Assembly (NCBI GenBank): GCA_023439045.1
Contig: JAEXOY010000032.1
Span: forward strand, 1 to 64,000
Origin: Bacillota bacterium
Lineage (GTDB): Bacteria > Bacillota > Clostridia > Acetivibrionales > DSM-1351
Length of the DNA stretch: 64,000 nucleotides
Direction: 5' to 3'
The notes under the pieces were generated by a model. That model searched no databases, was not told the origin of the DNA, and worked only from the letters and a program-made list of their open reading frames with translations. Of this stretch, positions 42,812 through 51,698 are shown piece by piece. The translations under genes and the position numbers were made by a program. Position 1 is the stretch's first letter. Every line of letters begins with the position of its first letter.

Positions 42812-44674
42812 ATGGCCGTAATACTGGCGGATAAATATTTAAAGAACGTAGAAAAGCCCTCAAGGTACACAGGAAATGAGTGGAACAGTGTTTATAAGGA
42901 CCCAAAGGATGTAAACATTAGATTTGCGTTTTGCTTTCCTGATTCCTATGAAGTAGGTATGTCTCATCTAGGTATGAAAATCTTATATCATCTTTTAAAT
43001 GAAAGAGAAGATACCTACTGTGAGAGAGTATTTGCTCCATGGATTGATATGGAAGAGGTAATGAGAAAAAATAATATTCCTTTATATGGGCTAGAATCAA
43101 AGGACCCTATCAGGGAGTTTGATTTTATTGGTTTTACCTTGCAATATGAGATGAGCTTTACAAACATACTCAATATGCTAGATTTAGCAGGGATAGAGCT
43201 ATTAAGCAAGGATAGAAAAGAAAGCGATCCCTTTGTTTGTGCAGGAGGACCCTGCGCATACAATCCTGAGCCACTAGCTGAATTTGTGGATTTTTTTATG
43301 CTTGGAGAAGGCGAAGAAATAATCAATGAGGTTATGGATGTCTATAATGATTGGAAGGGTAAAGGGCTTTCTAGGCAAGAATTCTTGGAAGCAATTGTAA
43401 AGATTGAAGGGATATATGTACCTTCTTTTTATACTGTATCTTATAATGAGGACGGTACAATTTCTAAGTTCAGAGCAAATAAGCCTGAGTATCCTGAAAA
43501 GATTAAAAAAAGAATAATCAAGGATATGGACAAATCGTATTTCCCCGACAAAATTATTGTTCCATATACAGACATAGTACACAATAGAATAATGTTAGAG
43601 GTTTTCAGAGGATGTATCAGGGGCTGCAGATTCTGTCAGGCTGGATTTATTTATAGACCTGTGAGGGAAAAGAGCCATGAAACCCTTATAGACTTAGCAA
43701 AAAGGCTTGAAGAAAATACGGGCTATGAAGAAATATCACTTACTTCTTTAAGTACTAGTGATTATTCAAGTCTGGAAGACCTTACAGGTGGCCTGTTGGA
43801 GGAAATGGAAAAGAAGATGGTTAACCTTTCATTGCCTTCATTAAGAATTGACTCTTTCTCTTTGGACTTAATGCAAAAAGCCCAGAAGGTTAGAAAGAGT
43901 GGTATAACCTTTGCGCCTGAGGCTGGTACTCAACGTATGAGAGATGTGATAAACAAGGGTGTAAATGAAGAGGATTTATTAAATGCTGTTTCGCTAGTGT
44001 TTAATGGAGGCTGGAGCACTATAAAATTGTATTTTATGATGGGTCTTCCTACCGAGACTCTTGACGATATAGCAGGAATTGCTGACCTTGGACGTAAAGT
44101 AGTAGAGCAGTACAAAGCAGTTCCAAAGGAAAAACGTGCAAAGGGCCTTACAGTTACAGTAAGTACTTCTTCATTTGTTCCAAAGGCGTTTACTCCATTC
44201 CAATGGGAACCGCAGGACAGCATGGAAACATTGCGTGAGAAGCAAATGTTCCTAAAAGACAAGATTAAACAGGTTAAGCAGATTACTTATAATTATCATG
44301 ACAATAAGACCAGCTTCCTTGAAGCAGTGTTCGCAAGAGGGGATAGAAGAGTATGTTCTGTATTGCTTAAAGCCTTCAAGCTAGGTTGTAAGTTTGACGG
44401 CTGGGGAGAGCACTTTAAATATGACTTGTGGATGCAAGCCTTTGAAGAATGCGGAGTTGATCCTCATTTCTATGCAAATAGAAGAAGAGACTATGATGAG
44501 ATACTACCATGGGATCATATTGATATAGGCGTTTCAAAGAAATATCTGATCAGGGAATGTAAAAATGCACATGAAGAAAAGGTTACGCCAAACTGCAGAG
44601 AAAACTGTGGTGGGTGCGGGGCTACTACCTTTAAGAGTGGAATATGTATTCCATCAGAAGGGGGTTGCCAATGA
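42812..44674 (+). CDS. B12-binding-type radical SAM protein (TIGR03960 family)
   Basis: A 620-residue protein. The N-terminal ~200 residues are a cobalamin-binding-like domain (FPDSYEVGMSHLGMKILYHL). The radical SAM core has FRGCIRGCRFCQAGF, which supplies the CxxxCxxC cluster, followed by ITFAPEAGTQRMRD. The C-terminus carries further cysteines (CRENCGGCGA). The family is always paired with the next gene and lies next to RNase G and L21 in clostridia, hinting at a role in RNA or ribosome modification. The exact reaction is not established. Confidence 0.9.
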   Translation: MAVILADKYLKNVEKPSRYTGNEWNSVYKDPKDVNIRFAFCFPDSYEVGMSHLGMKILYHLLNEREDTYCERVFAPWIDMEEVMRKNNIPLYGLESKDPIREFDFIGFTLQYEMSFTNILNMLDLAGIELLSKDRKESDPFVCAGGPCAYNPEPLAEFVDFFMLGEGEEIINEVMDVYNDWKGKGLSRQEFLEAIVKIEGIYVPSFYTVSYNEDGTISKFRANKPEYPEKIKKRIIKDMDKSYFPDKIIVPYTDIVHNRIMLEVFRGCIRGCRFCQAGFIYRPVREKSHETLIDLAKRLEENTGYEEISLTSLSTSDYSSLEDLTGGLLEEMEKKMVNLSLPSLRIDSFSLDLMQKAQKVRKSGITFAPEAGTQRMRDVINKGVNEEDLLNAVSLVFNGGWSTIKLYFMMGLPTETLDDIAGIADLGRKVVEQYKAVPKEKRAKGLTVTVSTSSFVPKAFTPFQWEPQDSMETLREKQMFLKDKIKQVKQITYNYHDNKTSFLEAVFARGDRRVCSVLLKAFKLGCKFDGWGEHFKYDLWMQAFEECGVDPHFYANRRRDYDEILPWDHIDIGVSKKYLIRECKNAHEEKVTPNCRENCGGCGATTFKSGICIPSEGGCQ

Positions 44675-45360
44675 TTATAAGGACTAGATTTAGACGTGGA
44701 GAAGAGGTTAAGTATATTTCACACCTCGATTTAATGAAAGTATTTGAGAGGGCAATTCGCCGCTCGAGATTGCCTATTGCATATTCACAGGGCTTTAATC
44801 CTCATCCCGGCATGGTGTTTGGACTTCCGCTAGGAGTAGGTGTCACAAGTGATGCAGAGTACGCTGATTTTGAAGTAACGGACGAAACATTAGCACCACA
44901 GCAGTTTATGAGTAGCTTGAACGAGCAGCTTCCAAGGGGCTTAGAGCTTATCTCCGCAAGGAGATATGACTCAAAGCAGAATATAATGGCAACTATATCA
45001 GCCTCCCACTACAATGTTGTTGTAGGGGTAGAGAAAATGATAGAAGAGAAGACAATTAAGGACGGAATTAAGCGTTTTATGGCCTTACCTGCTATTATGG
45101 TAGAGAAAAGGACAAAAAGCGGTAATAAAGAAGTTGATATAAAAAGCATGATTTTTGACCTTGACTGTGAAGTACAGCAGTTGCCATCATTTAGCATAAT
45201 AAAGTTTTCTATGTTAGTAAGTGCAGGAAGCAAAGCCAATTTGAAACCTGACTTATTGACAGAGGCTTTTATGGGCTTTATGAACATGCCATATGAAATA
45301 GAAAAAATTCATAGAACAAAACTATTTATCAGTGACAATGAACAGTTGGTCGAGCCATAA
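44671..45360 (+). CDS. Radical SAM-associated protein (TIGR03936/DUF2344)
   Basis: A 229-residue partner protein, recognised by RFRRGEEVKYISHLDLMKVF and SQGFNPHPGMVFGLPLGVG. The start ATG at 44671 overlaps the TGA of the radical SAM gene (ATGA), with AGAAGGGGG just upstream, so the two are translationally coupled. In other Firmicutes it can be fused to the radical SAM protein. Its job is probably to present the RNA or protein substrate; that is inference. Confidence 0.9.
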   Translation: MIIRTRFRRGEEVKYISHLDLMKVFERAIRRSRLPIAYSQGFNPHPGMVFGLPLGVGVTSDAEYADFEVTDETLAPQQFMSSLNEQLPRGLELISARRYDSKQNIMATISASHYNVVVGVEKMIEEKTIKDGIKRFMALPAIMVEKRTKSGNKEVDIKSMIFDLDCEVQQLPSFSIIKFSMLVSAGSKANLKPDLLTEAFMGFMNMPYEIEKIHRTKLFISDNEQLVEP

Positions 45361-45379
45361 TCTAGCTTTGAGGTGAAAA

Positions 45380-46870
45380 ATGATTAATGAAATTATTGTA
45401 GATGTGAGCTACGATGAAATCCGGGCTGCTGTCTTAGAGGATAAGGAGTTAGCAGAGATTCATATAGAGCGAAACCATCATAAAGGGCTTGTAGGCAATA
45501 TCTATAGGGGCAAGGTGAGCAGCGTTTTACCAGGAATGCAGGCAGCATTTATAGATATTGGTTTTGAAAAAAATGCATTTTTATATGTTGGAGATGCTGT
45601 TCCGCAAAAGGAATATAGTGATGATGAATTAGATGTTTATAGAGAATTCAGTGACTGTAATATTGCAGACCTGCTAAAGGTGGGGCAGGAAATTACAGTG
45701 CAGGTTATAAAGGAGCCTGTTGGAACCAAGGGGCCTAGAGTATCTACTCATATAACATTGCCGGGAAGGTATCTTGTATTATTACCTAATGCCGATTATA
45801 TAGGTATTTCAAGGAGAATTGAAAACGAGACTGAAAGGCAGAGGTTAAAGAAGATTGCTGAGAGCATAAAGCCAAATGATAAAGGGCTTATTGTAAGAAC
45901 AGTTGCCGAAGGTACCAAAGATGTTGACTTTGTTGAGGATATCGATATACTTACAAAGCTTTGGGCAAGGATTAAGCAGAATGAAACCAGTGGAGCCGTT
46001 CCTCGGTGCATACACCAAGATATTAATCTGGTTTTCAGAGCAGTGAGGGACTTTTTTACATCTAACATTGATAAATTTATTATTAATGATAGAGAAGAGT
46101 ACAACAAGGTCCTAGAACTTGTTGATTTGTTTTCTCCTAATCTGAAAAATAGGGTTGAATTTTTCTCTAAGGATTACGATATTTTTGATTACTATCAGAT
46201 TGAGACAAAGATTCAACGTGCTCTTGCTAGAAAAGTATGGCTTAAGTGTGGGGGATACTTAATTATTGATAGAACTGAGGCTCTTACTGTAATTGATGTT
46301 AATACCGGTAAATTTGTTGGTAATCAAAATTTAGAAGATACTGTACTTAAAACAAACATGGAAGCAACCAAGGAGATTGCCAAGCAACTTAGGCTAAGAG
46401 ATATTGGTGGTATTGTAGTAATTGATTTCATAGATATGAGCAATGTTCAGCATCAGCAAATGATTATTGATGCACTTAAGCTGGCATTGAAAAACGATAG
46501 AACAAAAACCATTGTATTAGGAATGACAGGGCTGGGACTTGTTGAAATGACGAGGAAAAAGATTAGGCAAGAATTATCAACAGTAATGTCTTGTGACTGC
46601 CCGATATGTGATGGCTCAGGTAAAATACCTTCAGCAGAGGCAAGTATGCGAGAAGTTTTGAAGCAGATAGACCAGTATTTAATAATGACGGACGCTGAAG
46701 AAGTAAATTTCGAGGTTCATAATTCTATTTTGGCTAAGTTGGAAAATAGAATGGTAAAATTGCTAAAAAACAATAATAATAACATTAAGATATCAATTTC
46801 TGGCACAAACGATATAAAATTCGATGGACTTAGAATTAAACGCATTGACACTGATACGTTGGTGTGCTAG
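45380..46870 (+). CDS. rng: Ribonuclease E/G
   Basis: A 496-residue endoribonuclease that cleaves single-stranded RNA and matures rRNA. The S1-like domain (about 38-120, GNIYRGKVSSVLPGMQAAFI), the RNase H-like/DNase I-like catalytic part with IDVNTGKFVG and IVVIDFIDM (catalytic Asp residues), and the zinc link CDCPICDGSG are all present. It is RNase G length, without the long RNase E scaffold. It follows the radical SAM pair by 19 bases. Its last codons overlap the promoter of rplU. Confidence 0.95.
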   Translation: MINEIIVDVSYDEIRAAVLEDKELAEIHIERNHHKGLVGNIYRGKVSSVLPGMQAAFIDIGFEKNAFLYVGDAVPQKEYSDDELDVYREFSDCNIADLLKVGQEITVQVIKEPVGTKGPRVSTHITLPGRYLVLLPNADYIGISRRIENETERQRLKKIAESIKPNDKGLIVRTVAEGTKDVDFVEDIDILTKLWARIKQNETSGAVPRCIHQDINLVFRAVRDFFTSNIDKFIINDREEYNKVLELVDLFSPNLKNRVEFFSKDYDIFDYYQIETKIQRALARKVWLKCGGYLIIDRTEALTVIDVNTGKFVGNQNLEDTVLKTNMEATKEIAKQLRLRDIGGIVVIDFIDMSNVQHQQMIIDALKLALKNDRTKTIVLGMTGLGLVEMTRKKIRQELSTVMSCDCPICDGSGKIPSAEASMREVLKQIDQYLIMTDAEEVNFEVHNSILAKLENRMVKLLKNNNNNIKISISGTNDIKFDGLRIKRIDTDTLVC

Positions 46871-46873
46871 AAT
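46845..46873 (+). promoter_or_regulatory. Promoter of rplU inside the 3' end of rng
   Basis: TTGACA at 46845-46850 and TAGAAT at 46868-46873 with 17-base spacing. The -10 hexamer contains the TAG stop codon of rng. Confidence 0.8.
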
Positions 46874-46879
46874 ATATCG

Positions 46880-46978
46880 GTAGCCGCTCGACCAAGGCTC
46901 CCAAAATATAGTATTTTTTACTATTGCCTGTGATGTTTACGTCATATGTGTCGGCGAGACTGTATAGTAGGAGGTGTA
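46880..46978 (+). promoter_or_regulatory. L21 leader of the rplU operon
   Basis: The ~100-base gap between the promoter and rplU is G+C-rich with CGGTAGCCGCTCGACC and a second paired segment (GACGTA-type near TGATGTTTACGTCA), the position and size of the known Firmicute L21 leader. L21 is thought to repress its own operon through it. Confidence 0.7.
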
Positions 46979-46981
46979 GAT

Positions 46982-47293
46982 ATGTACGCTGTAATAATGA
47001 CTGGTGGAAAGCAGTATAAAGTTCAGGAAGGCGATGTAGTATTCGTTGAAAAGCTAAATGCTGAAGAAGGTTCTTCATTTACATTTGATAAAGTATTAGC
47101 TGTATCAAAAGAAGGTAATGTTACTTTTGGAGCTCCAGTTCTTGAATCTGCTTCAGTAAGCGCAAAGGTTCTTGGACATGGTAAGGGAAGCAAAATAATC
47201 ATTTTCAAGTATAAGGCTAAGAAGAACATTAGAAAGAAGCAAGGACACAGACAGCCTTACACAAAGGTTCAGATTGAAAAGATTAATGCTTAA
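46982..47293 (+). CDS. rplU: 50S ribosomal protein L21
   Basis: A 103-residue protein with the family start MYAVIMTGGKQYKVQEGDVV and the C-terminal RKKQGHRQPYTKVQIEKI. GGAGGTG lies five bases before this ATG; a frame extending back to 46946 is not used. First gene of rplU-prp-rpmA, which supplies L21 and L27 and the protease that matures L27. Confidence 0.97.
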   Translation: MYAVIMTGGKQYKVQEGDVVFVEKLNAEEGSSFTFDKVLAVSKEGNVTFGAPVLESASVSAKVLGHGKGSKIIIFKYKAKKNIRKKQGHRQPYTKVQIEKINA

Positions 47294-47305
47294 GGTTAGA
47301 ACATA

Positions 47306-47638
47306 ATGATTAAAGTTAAGATAGGCAAGGATAAGGATGGAGTTTTGAAGCATTTTGTTGTCAGCGGTCATGCTGGCTACGATAGGCAGGGCAGAGATAT
47401 AGTATGCGCTGCAGTATCAACTGTTAGTTTTACTACAGTGGGTGCTCTGATGGACTTAGTTGGTATTAGCGATTTCTATACCGAGAGAAATGGGTATATG
47501 TTTTGTAAGCTTGATATGGAGCTATCTCCAGATAAAAGGCATACAGCTGATATTATAATGAAGACAGCAGAGATTGGCTTTAAGCAAATTGAATTATCCT
47601 ATCCGAAATTCGTGAAGGTAATGGATGAGGAGGTGTAG
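47306..47638 (+). CDS. prp: Ribosomal-processing cysteine protease Prp
   Basis: A 110-residue protease. SGHAGYDRQGRDIVCAAVS contains the catalytic His and Cys. Prp removes the N-terminal extension of L27, which is essential in Firmicutes. It sits 12 bases after rplU, and its last codons hold the ribosome binding site of rpmA (GAGGAGGTG). The L27 precursor encoded next has the matching cleavage site. Confidence 0.95.
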   Translation: MIKVKIGKDKDGVLKHFVVSGHAGYDRQGRDIVCAAVSTVSFTTVGALMDLVGISDFYTERNGYMFCKLDMELSPDKRHTADIIMKTAEIGFKQIELSYPKFVKVMDEEV

Positions 47639-47642
47639 TCTC

Positions 47643-47924
47643 GTGATAAAGATTAATTTACAACTTTTTGCTCATAAAAAAGGTGTTGGTAGCTCAAGAA
47701 ACGGCCGTGACAGTGAAGCTAAAAGATTGGGCGTTAAGCGTGCTGATGGTCAGTTTGTTTTAGCAGGAAACATTCTTGTTCGTCAAAGAGGCACTAAGAT
47801 ACATCCTGGTGTTAACGTTGGAAGAGGTAAGGATGATACCTTGTTCGCACTAGTTGATGGTAAGGTTAAGTTTGAAAGACTTGGCAGAGACAAGAAACAG
47901 GTTAAGATAGTAACTGAAGCGTAA
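47643..47924 (+). CDS. rpmA: 50S ribosomal protein L27 precursor
   Basis: A 93-residue protein. The start at GTG 47643 follows GAGGAGGTG in the end of prp. The first residues MIKINLQLFA end in the Prp cleavage motif (LQLFA before HKKGVGSS), so mature L27 starts at His. L27 helps position tRNA at the peptidyl transferase centre through that N-terminus. A terminator follows at 47953. Confidence 0.97.
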   Translation: MIKINLQLFAHKKGVGSSRNGRDSEAKRLGVKRADGQFVLAGNILVRQRGTKIHPGVNVGRGKDDTLFALVDGKVKFERLGRDKKQVKIVTEA

Positions 47925-47952
47925 GCTTTAATATAGTTATTAATTGACTTCA

Positions 47953-47989
47953 AGGTAGAAAATGTGCTAAGCATTTTCTACTTTTTTTG
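47953..47989 (+). terminator. Terminator of rplU-prp-rpmA
   Basis: AGGTAGAAAATG pairs with CATTTTCTACT around GTGCTAAG-type loop, followed by seven T. Confidence 0.9.
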
Positions 47990-48129
47990 TATTTGAATTT
48001 AGGAGTATGGTTTTTTATTATGGAGATAATACTTGTAAAGTATATTAAAAGTATATGTAATTAGTTTATCTTAAAGTATATTTGGTTTATATAGTTTGCA
48101 AAAGTATTCATCCCGAAAGGATTATTTAA

Positions 48130-49407
48130 ATGTTTATAGATAGTGCAAAGATTTTTGTAAAAGCTGGTAATGGCGGAAATGGCGCTGTATCTTTCCATAG
48201 AGAAAAATACATAGCTGCCGGAGGTCCCGACGGTGGTGATGGTGGAAGAGGCGGGGACGTCATCTTCATAGTAGATGAAGGCCTAAGTACACTGATTGAT
48301 TTTAGGTATAAAAGGAAATATGCTGCCGAGAATGGTCAAGACGGCGGTGCTGCTAATTGTACAGGCAGAGATGGACAGGATATCATTATTAAAGTTCCAT
48401 TAGGGACAATGATTAAGGATGAATTAACTGGTCTTCTTATTGCTGATATGGTTAAGCCTGGGCAAAAAGAGATAATTTGCAAAGGCGGAAAAGGTGGAAA
48501 GGGTAATCAGCATTTTGCTACTCCAACAAGGCAGGTTCCGAACTTTGCAAAAAGCGGAGACCTTGGTGACGAACGTTCTTTGGTTTTAGAAATGAAATTG
48601 ATTGCCGACGTTGGCCTTATTGGTTTTCCTAATGTAGGTAAATCAACAATTCTGTCGATGGTATCTGCTGCAAAGCCTAAAATTGCAAATTATCATTTTA
48701 CTACACTCATACCAAATCTCGGGGTAGTCAAAATTGAGGAAGGTAAAAGCTTCGTTATGGCTGATATTCCTGGACTCATTGAGGGTGCCCATGAAGGGGT
48801 AGGCCTAGGACACGAATTCTTAAGACATGTTGAGAGAACAAAACTGTTGGTACATGTTGTGGATGTATCTGGAATTGAAGGCCGTGATGCCTTAGAGGAT
48901 TTTGCCACTATCAATAGTGAGCTTGAAAGATATAACGCAGTTCTTGCTAGTAGACCACAGATTGTTGCTGCAAATAAAATGGACATACCAGGCTCAGAAG
49001 AGAACTTTGAAAAGTTTAAGGCTACTCTTGAACAAAGGGGCTATAAGGTTTTTGCAATATCTGCAGCTACAAACAAGGGATTAAAAGAGCTAATGTATTA
49101 TGTAAGCAACACATTGAGAGAATTACCCGATACAATTCTATATGACGAAGCAGACAAAGACGTGGTTGTTTACACTGCTGAAGAGGAAAAGCCTTTCGAA
49201 ATAAGGATTGAGGACGGGGCGTATATTATTGAAGGTAACTGGATAAGAAAGGTTGTCGGTTCAACTAACTTCAGCAATTATGAGTCTCTTCAATACTTTC
49301 AGCGCTCATTAAAGAAAAAGGGTGTAATAGATAAGCTCGAAGAAATGGGTATAGAAGAAGGGGACACCGTTAAAATATATGATATAGAATTTGACTATAC
49401 CAGATAG
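48130..49407 (+). CDS. obgE: GTPase ObgE/CgtA
   Basis: A 425-residue ribosome-assembly and stress GTPase. The glycine-rich Obg domain (residues 1-158, for example GGPDGGDGGRGGDVIF), the G domain with GFPNVGKST, DIPGLIEGAHEGVGLG and NKMD, and the C-terminal OCT domain (from about 350) are all present. The long C-terminal domain is the Gram-positive form. In B. subtilis Obg links ribosome assembly with the start of sporulation. yhbY follows in the same transcript. Confidence 0.97.
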   Translation: MFIDSAKIFVKAGNGGNGAVSFHREKYIAAGGPDGGDGGRGGDVIFIVDEGLSTLIDFRYKRKYAAENGQDGGAANCTGRDGQDIIIKVPLGTMIKDELTGLLIADMVKPGQKEIICKGGKGGKGNQHFATPTRQVPNFAKSGDLGDERSLVLEMKLIADVGLIGFPNVGKSTILSMVSAAKPKIANYHFTTLIPNLGVVKIEEGKSFVMADIPGLIEGAHEGVGLGHEFLRHVERTKLLVHVVDVSGIEGRDALEDFATINSELERYNAVLASRPQIVAANKMDIPGSEENFEKFKATLEQRGYKVFAISAATNKGLKELMYYVSNTLRELPDTILYDEADKDVVVYTAEEEKPFEIRIEDGAYIIEGNWIRKVVGSTNFSNYESLQYFQRSLKKKGVIDKLEEMGIEEGDTVKIYDIEFDYTR

Positions 49408-49419
49408 AGAGGGAAAAGT

Positions 49420-49713
49420 ATGTTAACAGGAAAACAGAGAAGCTATCTAAGGTCACTCGCCAATAACCTGCAACCTATATTCCAGGTTGGCAAGGGTGGA
49501 ATAAATGATAATATGGTAAAGCAATTTGCTGATGCATTAGAAGCGCGAGAGCTTATAAAGGCGACTGTGCTTAGAAATGCAGAAACCGATACGAAACTTG
49601 TTTGTGAGGAACTTGCCGAGCTGACAGGTGCCCAGATTGTTCAAGTAATTGGAAGCAAATTTGTTTTATACAAAAAATCTGAAAAGAATCCAGTAATAGA
49701 GCTACCTAGATAG
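49420..49713 (+). CDS. yhbY: YhbY-family RNA-binding protein
   Basis: A 97-residue CRM domain protein. The characteristic GKGGINDNMVKQFADALEAR and an early LTGKQRSYLRSLANNLQPIF are present. YhbY binds the pre-50S subunit. It lies 12 bases after obgE behind GAGGG, and its TAG stop is inside the terminator hairpin at 49699-49726. Confidence 0.93.
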   Translation: MLTGKQRSYLRSLANNLQPIFQVGKGGINDNMVKQFADALEARELIKATVLRNAETDTKLVCEELAELTGAQIVQVIGSKFVLYKKSEKNPVIELPR

Positions 49714-49726
49714 GTAGCTTTTTTAG
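49699..49726 (+). terminator. Terminator of obgE-yhbY
   Basis: AGCTACCT pairs with AGGTAGCT around AGAT, followed by TTTTTTAG. The yhbY stop codon is in the hairpin. Confidence 0.9.
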
Positions 49727-49903
49727 AATATAGGAATTCGTAGGTTTTAGAGTGTATACTGAGTAAGATAAAATAGTAAAATAAGCACTGAACGGATTTG
49801 CGAAGTAAATTTTCTTTTACAGATATTGTCATCAAATAACACTCTATTGAATATAATGAAACTGATTGTTAAAAATGGAGGTTATGGTAAAGGGAGTGAT
49901 GAC

Positions 49904-50170
49904 ATGAACAACGAAATAACTTCAAAATCCAATACTTTTAAATGGCTTGAGGATAAAGACATTAAAAATCTTTCAGACGAAATGCTAATTGAAAAGGTAA
50001 ACAGTACTAGTAATACACTAAAGCTCTGCAAGTTATATCAGATGAATGTAAAAGGTGATTATGGTAAACAAAAAATAGCTAGTCTCAGAGTTGACTTTAT
50101 AAGTCATCAGCTTCAAATGCTTAAAAGAGAATGCTATGAAAGAGGAATTAGCCTCAGGCTTAATAGCTGA
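49904..50170 (+). CDS. Hypothetical protein, 88 residues
   Basis: A small, soluble, mostly helical protein (SDEMLIEKVNSTSNTLKLCK, then LRVDFISHQLQMLKRECY). I recognise no family. The frame opens at 49826, but GGGAGTGAT lies four bases before the ATG at 49904. It overlaps a bidirectional hairpin with the convergent DUF4364 gene, the stops being three bases apart. Confidence 0.55.
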   Translation: MNNEITSKSNTFKWLEDKDIKNLSDEMLIEKVNSTSNTLKLCKLYQMNVKGDYGKQKIASLRVDFISHQLQMLKRECYERGISLRLNS

Positions 50171-50178
50171 GGCTAATT
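50150..50178. terminator. Hairpin over two convergent gene ends
   Basis: ATTAGCCTCA pairs with TGAGGCTAAT across a ten-base loop and covers both stop codons. It lacks a long T tract, so it may be a weak terminator. Confidence 0.55.
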
Positions 50179-50718
50179 ATCTTCGTCATTTTGTGTAACC
50201 GCGAGAAGTATTTTCTTATAAATTTTTTCTGAATTCTTAGTCCAACTGTTGCATATGTTTTTTGCATCATTTCTAGTTCCGACAGTAAGCTTTAGATCTA
50301 TATAGGTAAAACTTCCTTCGCAAATTTTAAGGTTAGTAATAAACTCAGTTTCATTAACAGCTACAAAATCGGAAATAACCTTAGTTTCAAATTTGATACG
50401 TTTTTTGTAATCAGCAATAACATCTGCAATTCTCGATTTAATACCGCCTGGAATAAGTGAATTAAAATAGTCAAGGCTCTGTTTACCCGCAGCTGTTATC
50501 TTATATGCAAGCTTATCTTCTATCTCTTGCTTTTCAAGGAACTTACCTTCACACAGCTCGTCTAAATACTGCTGTAGAAATATATAGTTCATCAATTTAT
50601 TCTCAAGAATAATCTTAGTTATAAGAATGTTTGTAACAGGGGAATCGAGGTTTTGAATAATATAAAGCAGTATTAGCTTGTTTTCTGCCAGCTCACGGCT
50701 ATTTTCTATTGAATTCAT
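50173..50718 (-). CDS. DUF4364 family protein
   Basis: A 181-residue protein matching the DUF4364 family of clostridia. Residues about 10-85 look like a winged helix (ENKLILLYIIQNLDSPVTNI, then LQQYLDELCEGKFLEK), and the rest is alpha/beta. It may be a transcriptional regulator; nothing more is known. It is transcribed towards the 88-residue protein gene with stops nearly touching. Confidence 0.75.
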   Translation of the reverse strand: MNSIENSRELAENKLILLYIIQNLDSPVTNILITKIILENKLMNYIFLQQYLDELCEGKFLEKQEIEDKLAYKITAAGKQSLDYFNSLIPGGIKSRIADVIADYKKRIKFETKVISDFVAVNETEFITNLKICEGSFTYIDLKLTVGTRNDAKNICNSWTKNSEKIYKKILLAVTQNDEDN

Positions 50719-50854
50719 GGTTGAGCCCCCTTTTATTGGTTATTTCTTTATTTTATATTATGATATAATGAATTTTATTATAGCATAAGCATAATCATAT
50801 TTCTATATACCCATTTATATAATAGGAAAACTTATCCAAAACGGGGGGTAAAAG

Positions 50855-51556
50855 ATGAGTATCAATTCTAATGAGATTCAAAATTTTATATATCAACAAG
50901 GGGGGTCATTTGTAGGTTTTTCTAATGTGCAGAATAAGCTGCCTGATAACCTAAGAAAATATCCATATGCAATAACTTTTGGAATAAGGCTCTCAGATGC
51001 AATTGTTGAAGAGATAGATGCACAACCTACATTTACGTATTTTAATCACTATCGCTCAATAAACAGCTTGATTGATAGCATTTCCTTAAAGCTAATACTA
51101 TTCTTGCAAAAGCACCAGTACAATGGATACTCTATTGCTGCATCTCAAAGTATCCCAACTGCTGAGCTACCTTATAGCGGAATGTTTCAGCACAAGACGG
51201 CAGCGGTTGCAGCGGGACTTGGCTGGATTGGGAGAAGTGCATTGTTCATTCACAAAGAATTCGGGCCTCGTGTAAGATTAGGAACGGTATTAACGGATTT
51301 GCCTCTTTGTGAGGGTAGCTCAGGGGATACAGTAGATAATTCACTTAAGAATATATGTGAGAATTGCGGAAATTGTGTAAAAGCATGTCCGGCTATGGCT
51401 ATTCTTGGTAACAAGTGGGAAACGGGAGTTTCAAGAGAGGCTCTTATTGATGCCCATGCTTGTTCAGAATATATGAGCAATCATTTTAAAAATATTGGAA
51501 GAGGTTCAGTTTGTGGTATATGTATGAAGGTTTGTCCACAAAATAAGAGCAAATGA
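50855..51556 (+). CDS. QueG-like 4Fe-4S protein (epoxyqueuosine reductase family, short)
   Basis: A 233-residue protein. The central part LGWIGRSALFIHKEFGPRVR is the DUF1730 / corrinoid-type domain of epoxyqueuosine reductase. Two ferredoxin motifs follow (CENCGNCVKACP and CGICMKVCP). The C-terminal HEAT-like region of QueG is missing, so this short clostridial form may have another role; a reductase for a corrinoid or tRNA precursor is plausible. The next gene is a cobalamin adenosyltransferase. GGGGGG lies before the ATG. Confidence 0.8.
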   Translation: MSINSNEIQNFIYQQGGSFVGFSNVQNKLPDNLRKYPYAITFGIRLSDAIVEEIDAQPTFTYFNHYRSINSLIDSISLKLILFLQKHQYNGYSIAASQSIPTAELPYSGMFQHKTAAVAAGLGWIGRSALFIHKEFGPRVRLGTVLTDLPLCEGSSGDTVDNSLKNICENCGNCVKACPAMAILGNKWETGVSREALIDAHACSEYMSNHFKNIGRGSVCGICMKVCPQNKSK

Positions 51557-51692
51557 TTCAAGGTCACATATGATTGATTCAAAGTCAATACGATTGATTC
51601 AAAGTCAATATGGCTGATTTAGAGTCACAAATGATTGATTCAAAGTCAATATGGCTGATTTAGAGTCACAAATGATAAATTCAAAGGAGAAG
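51551..51692. repeat. Seven 20-21 bp tandem repeats filling a gap
   Basis: Units are of two alternating types, GATTGATTCAAAGTCAATA and GGCTGATTTAGAGTCACAA. The first holds the TGA stop of the QueG-like gene and the last (GATAAATTCAAAGGAGA) supplies the AAAGGAG ribosome binding site of the adenosyltransferase gene, so the array runs from stop codon to ribosome binding site. Confidence 0.9.
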
Positions 51693-51698
51693 AGCATA

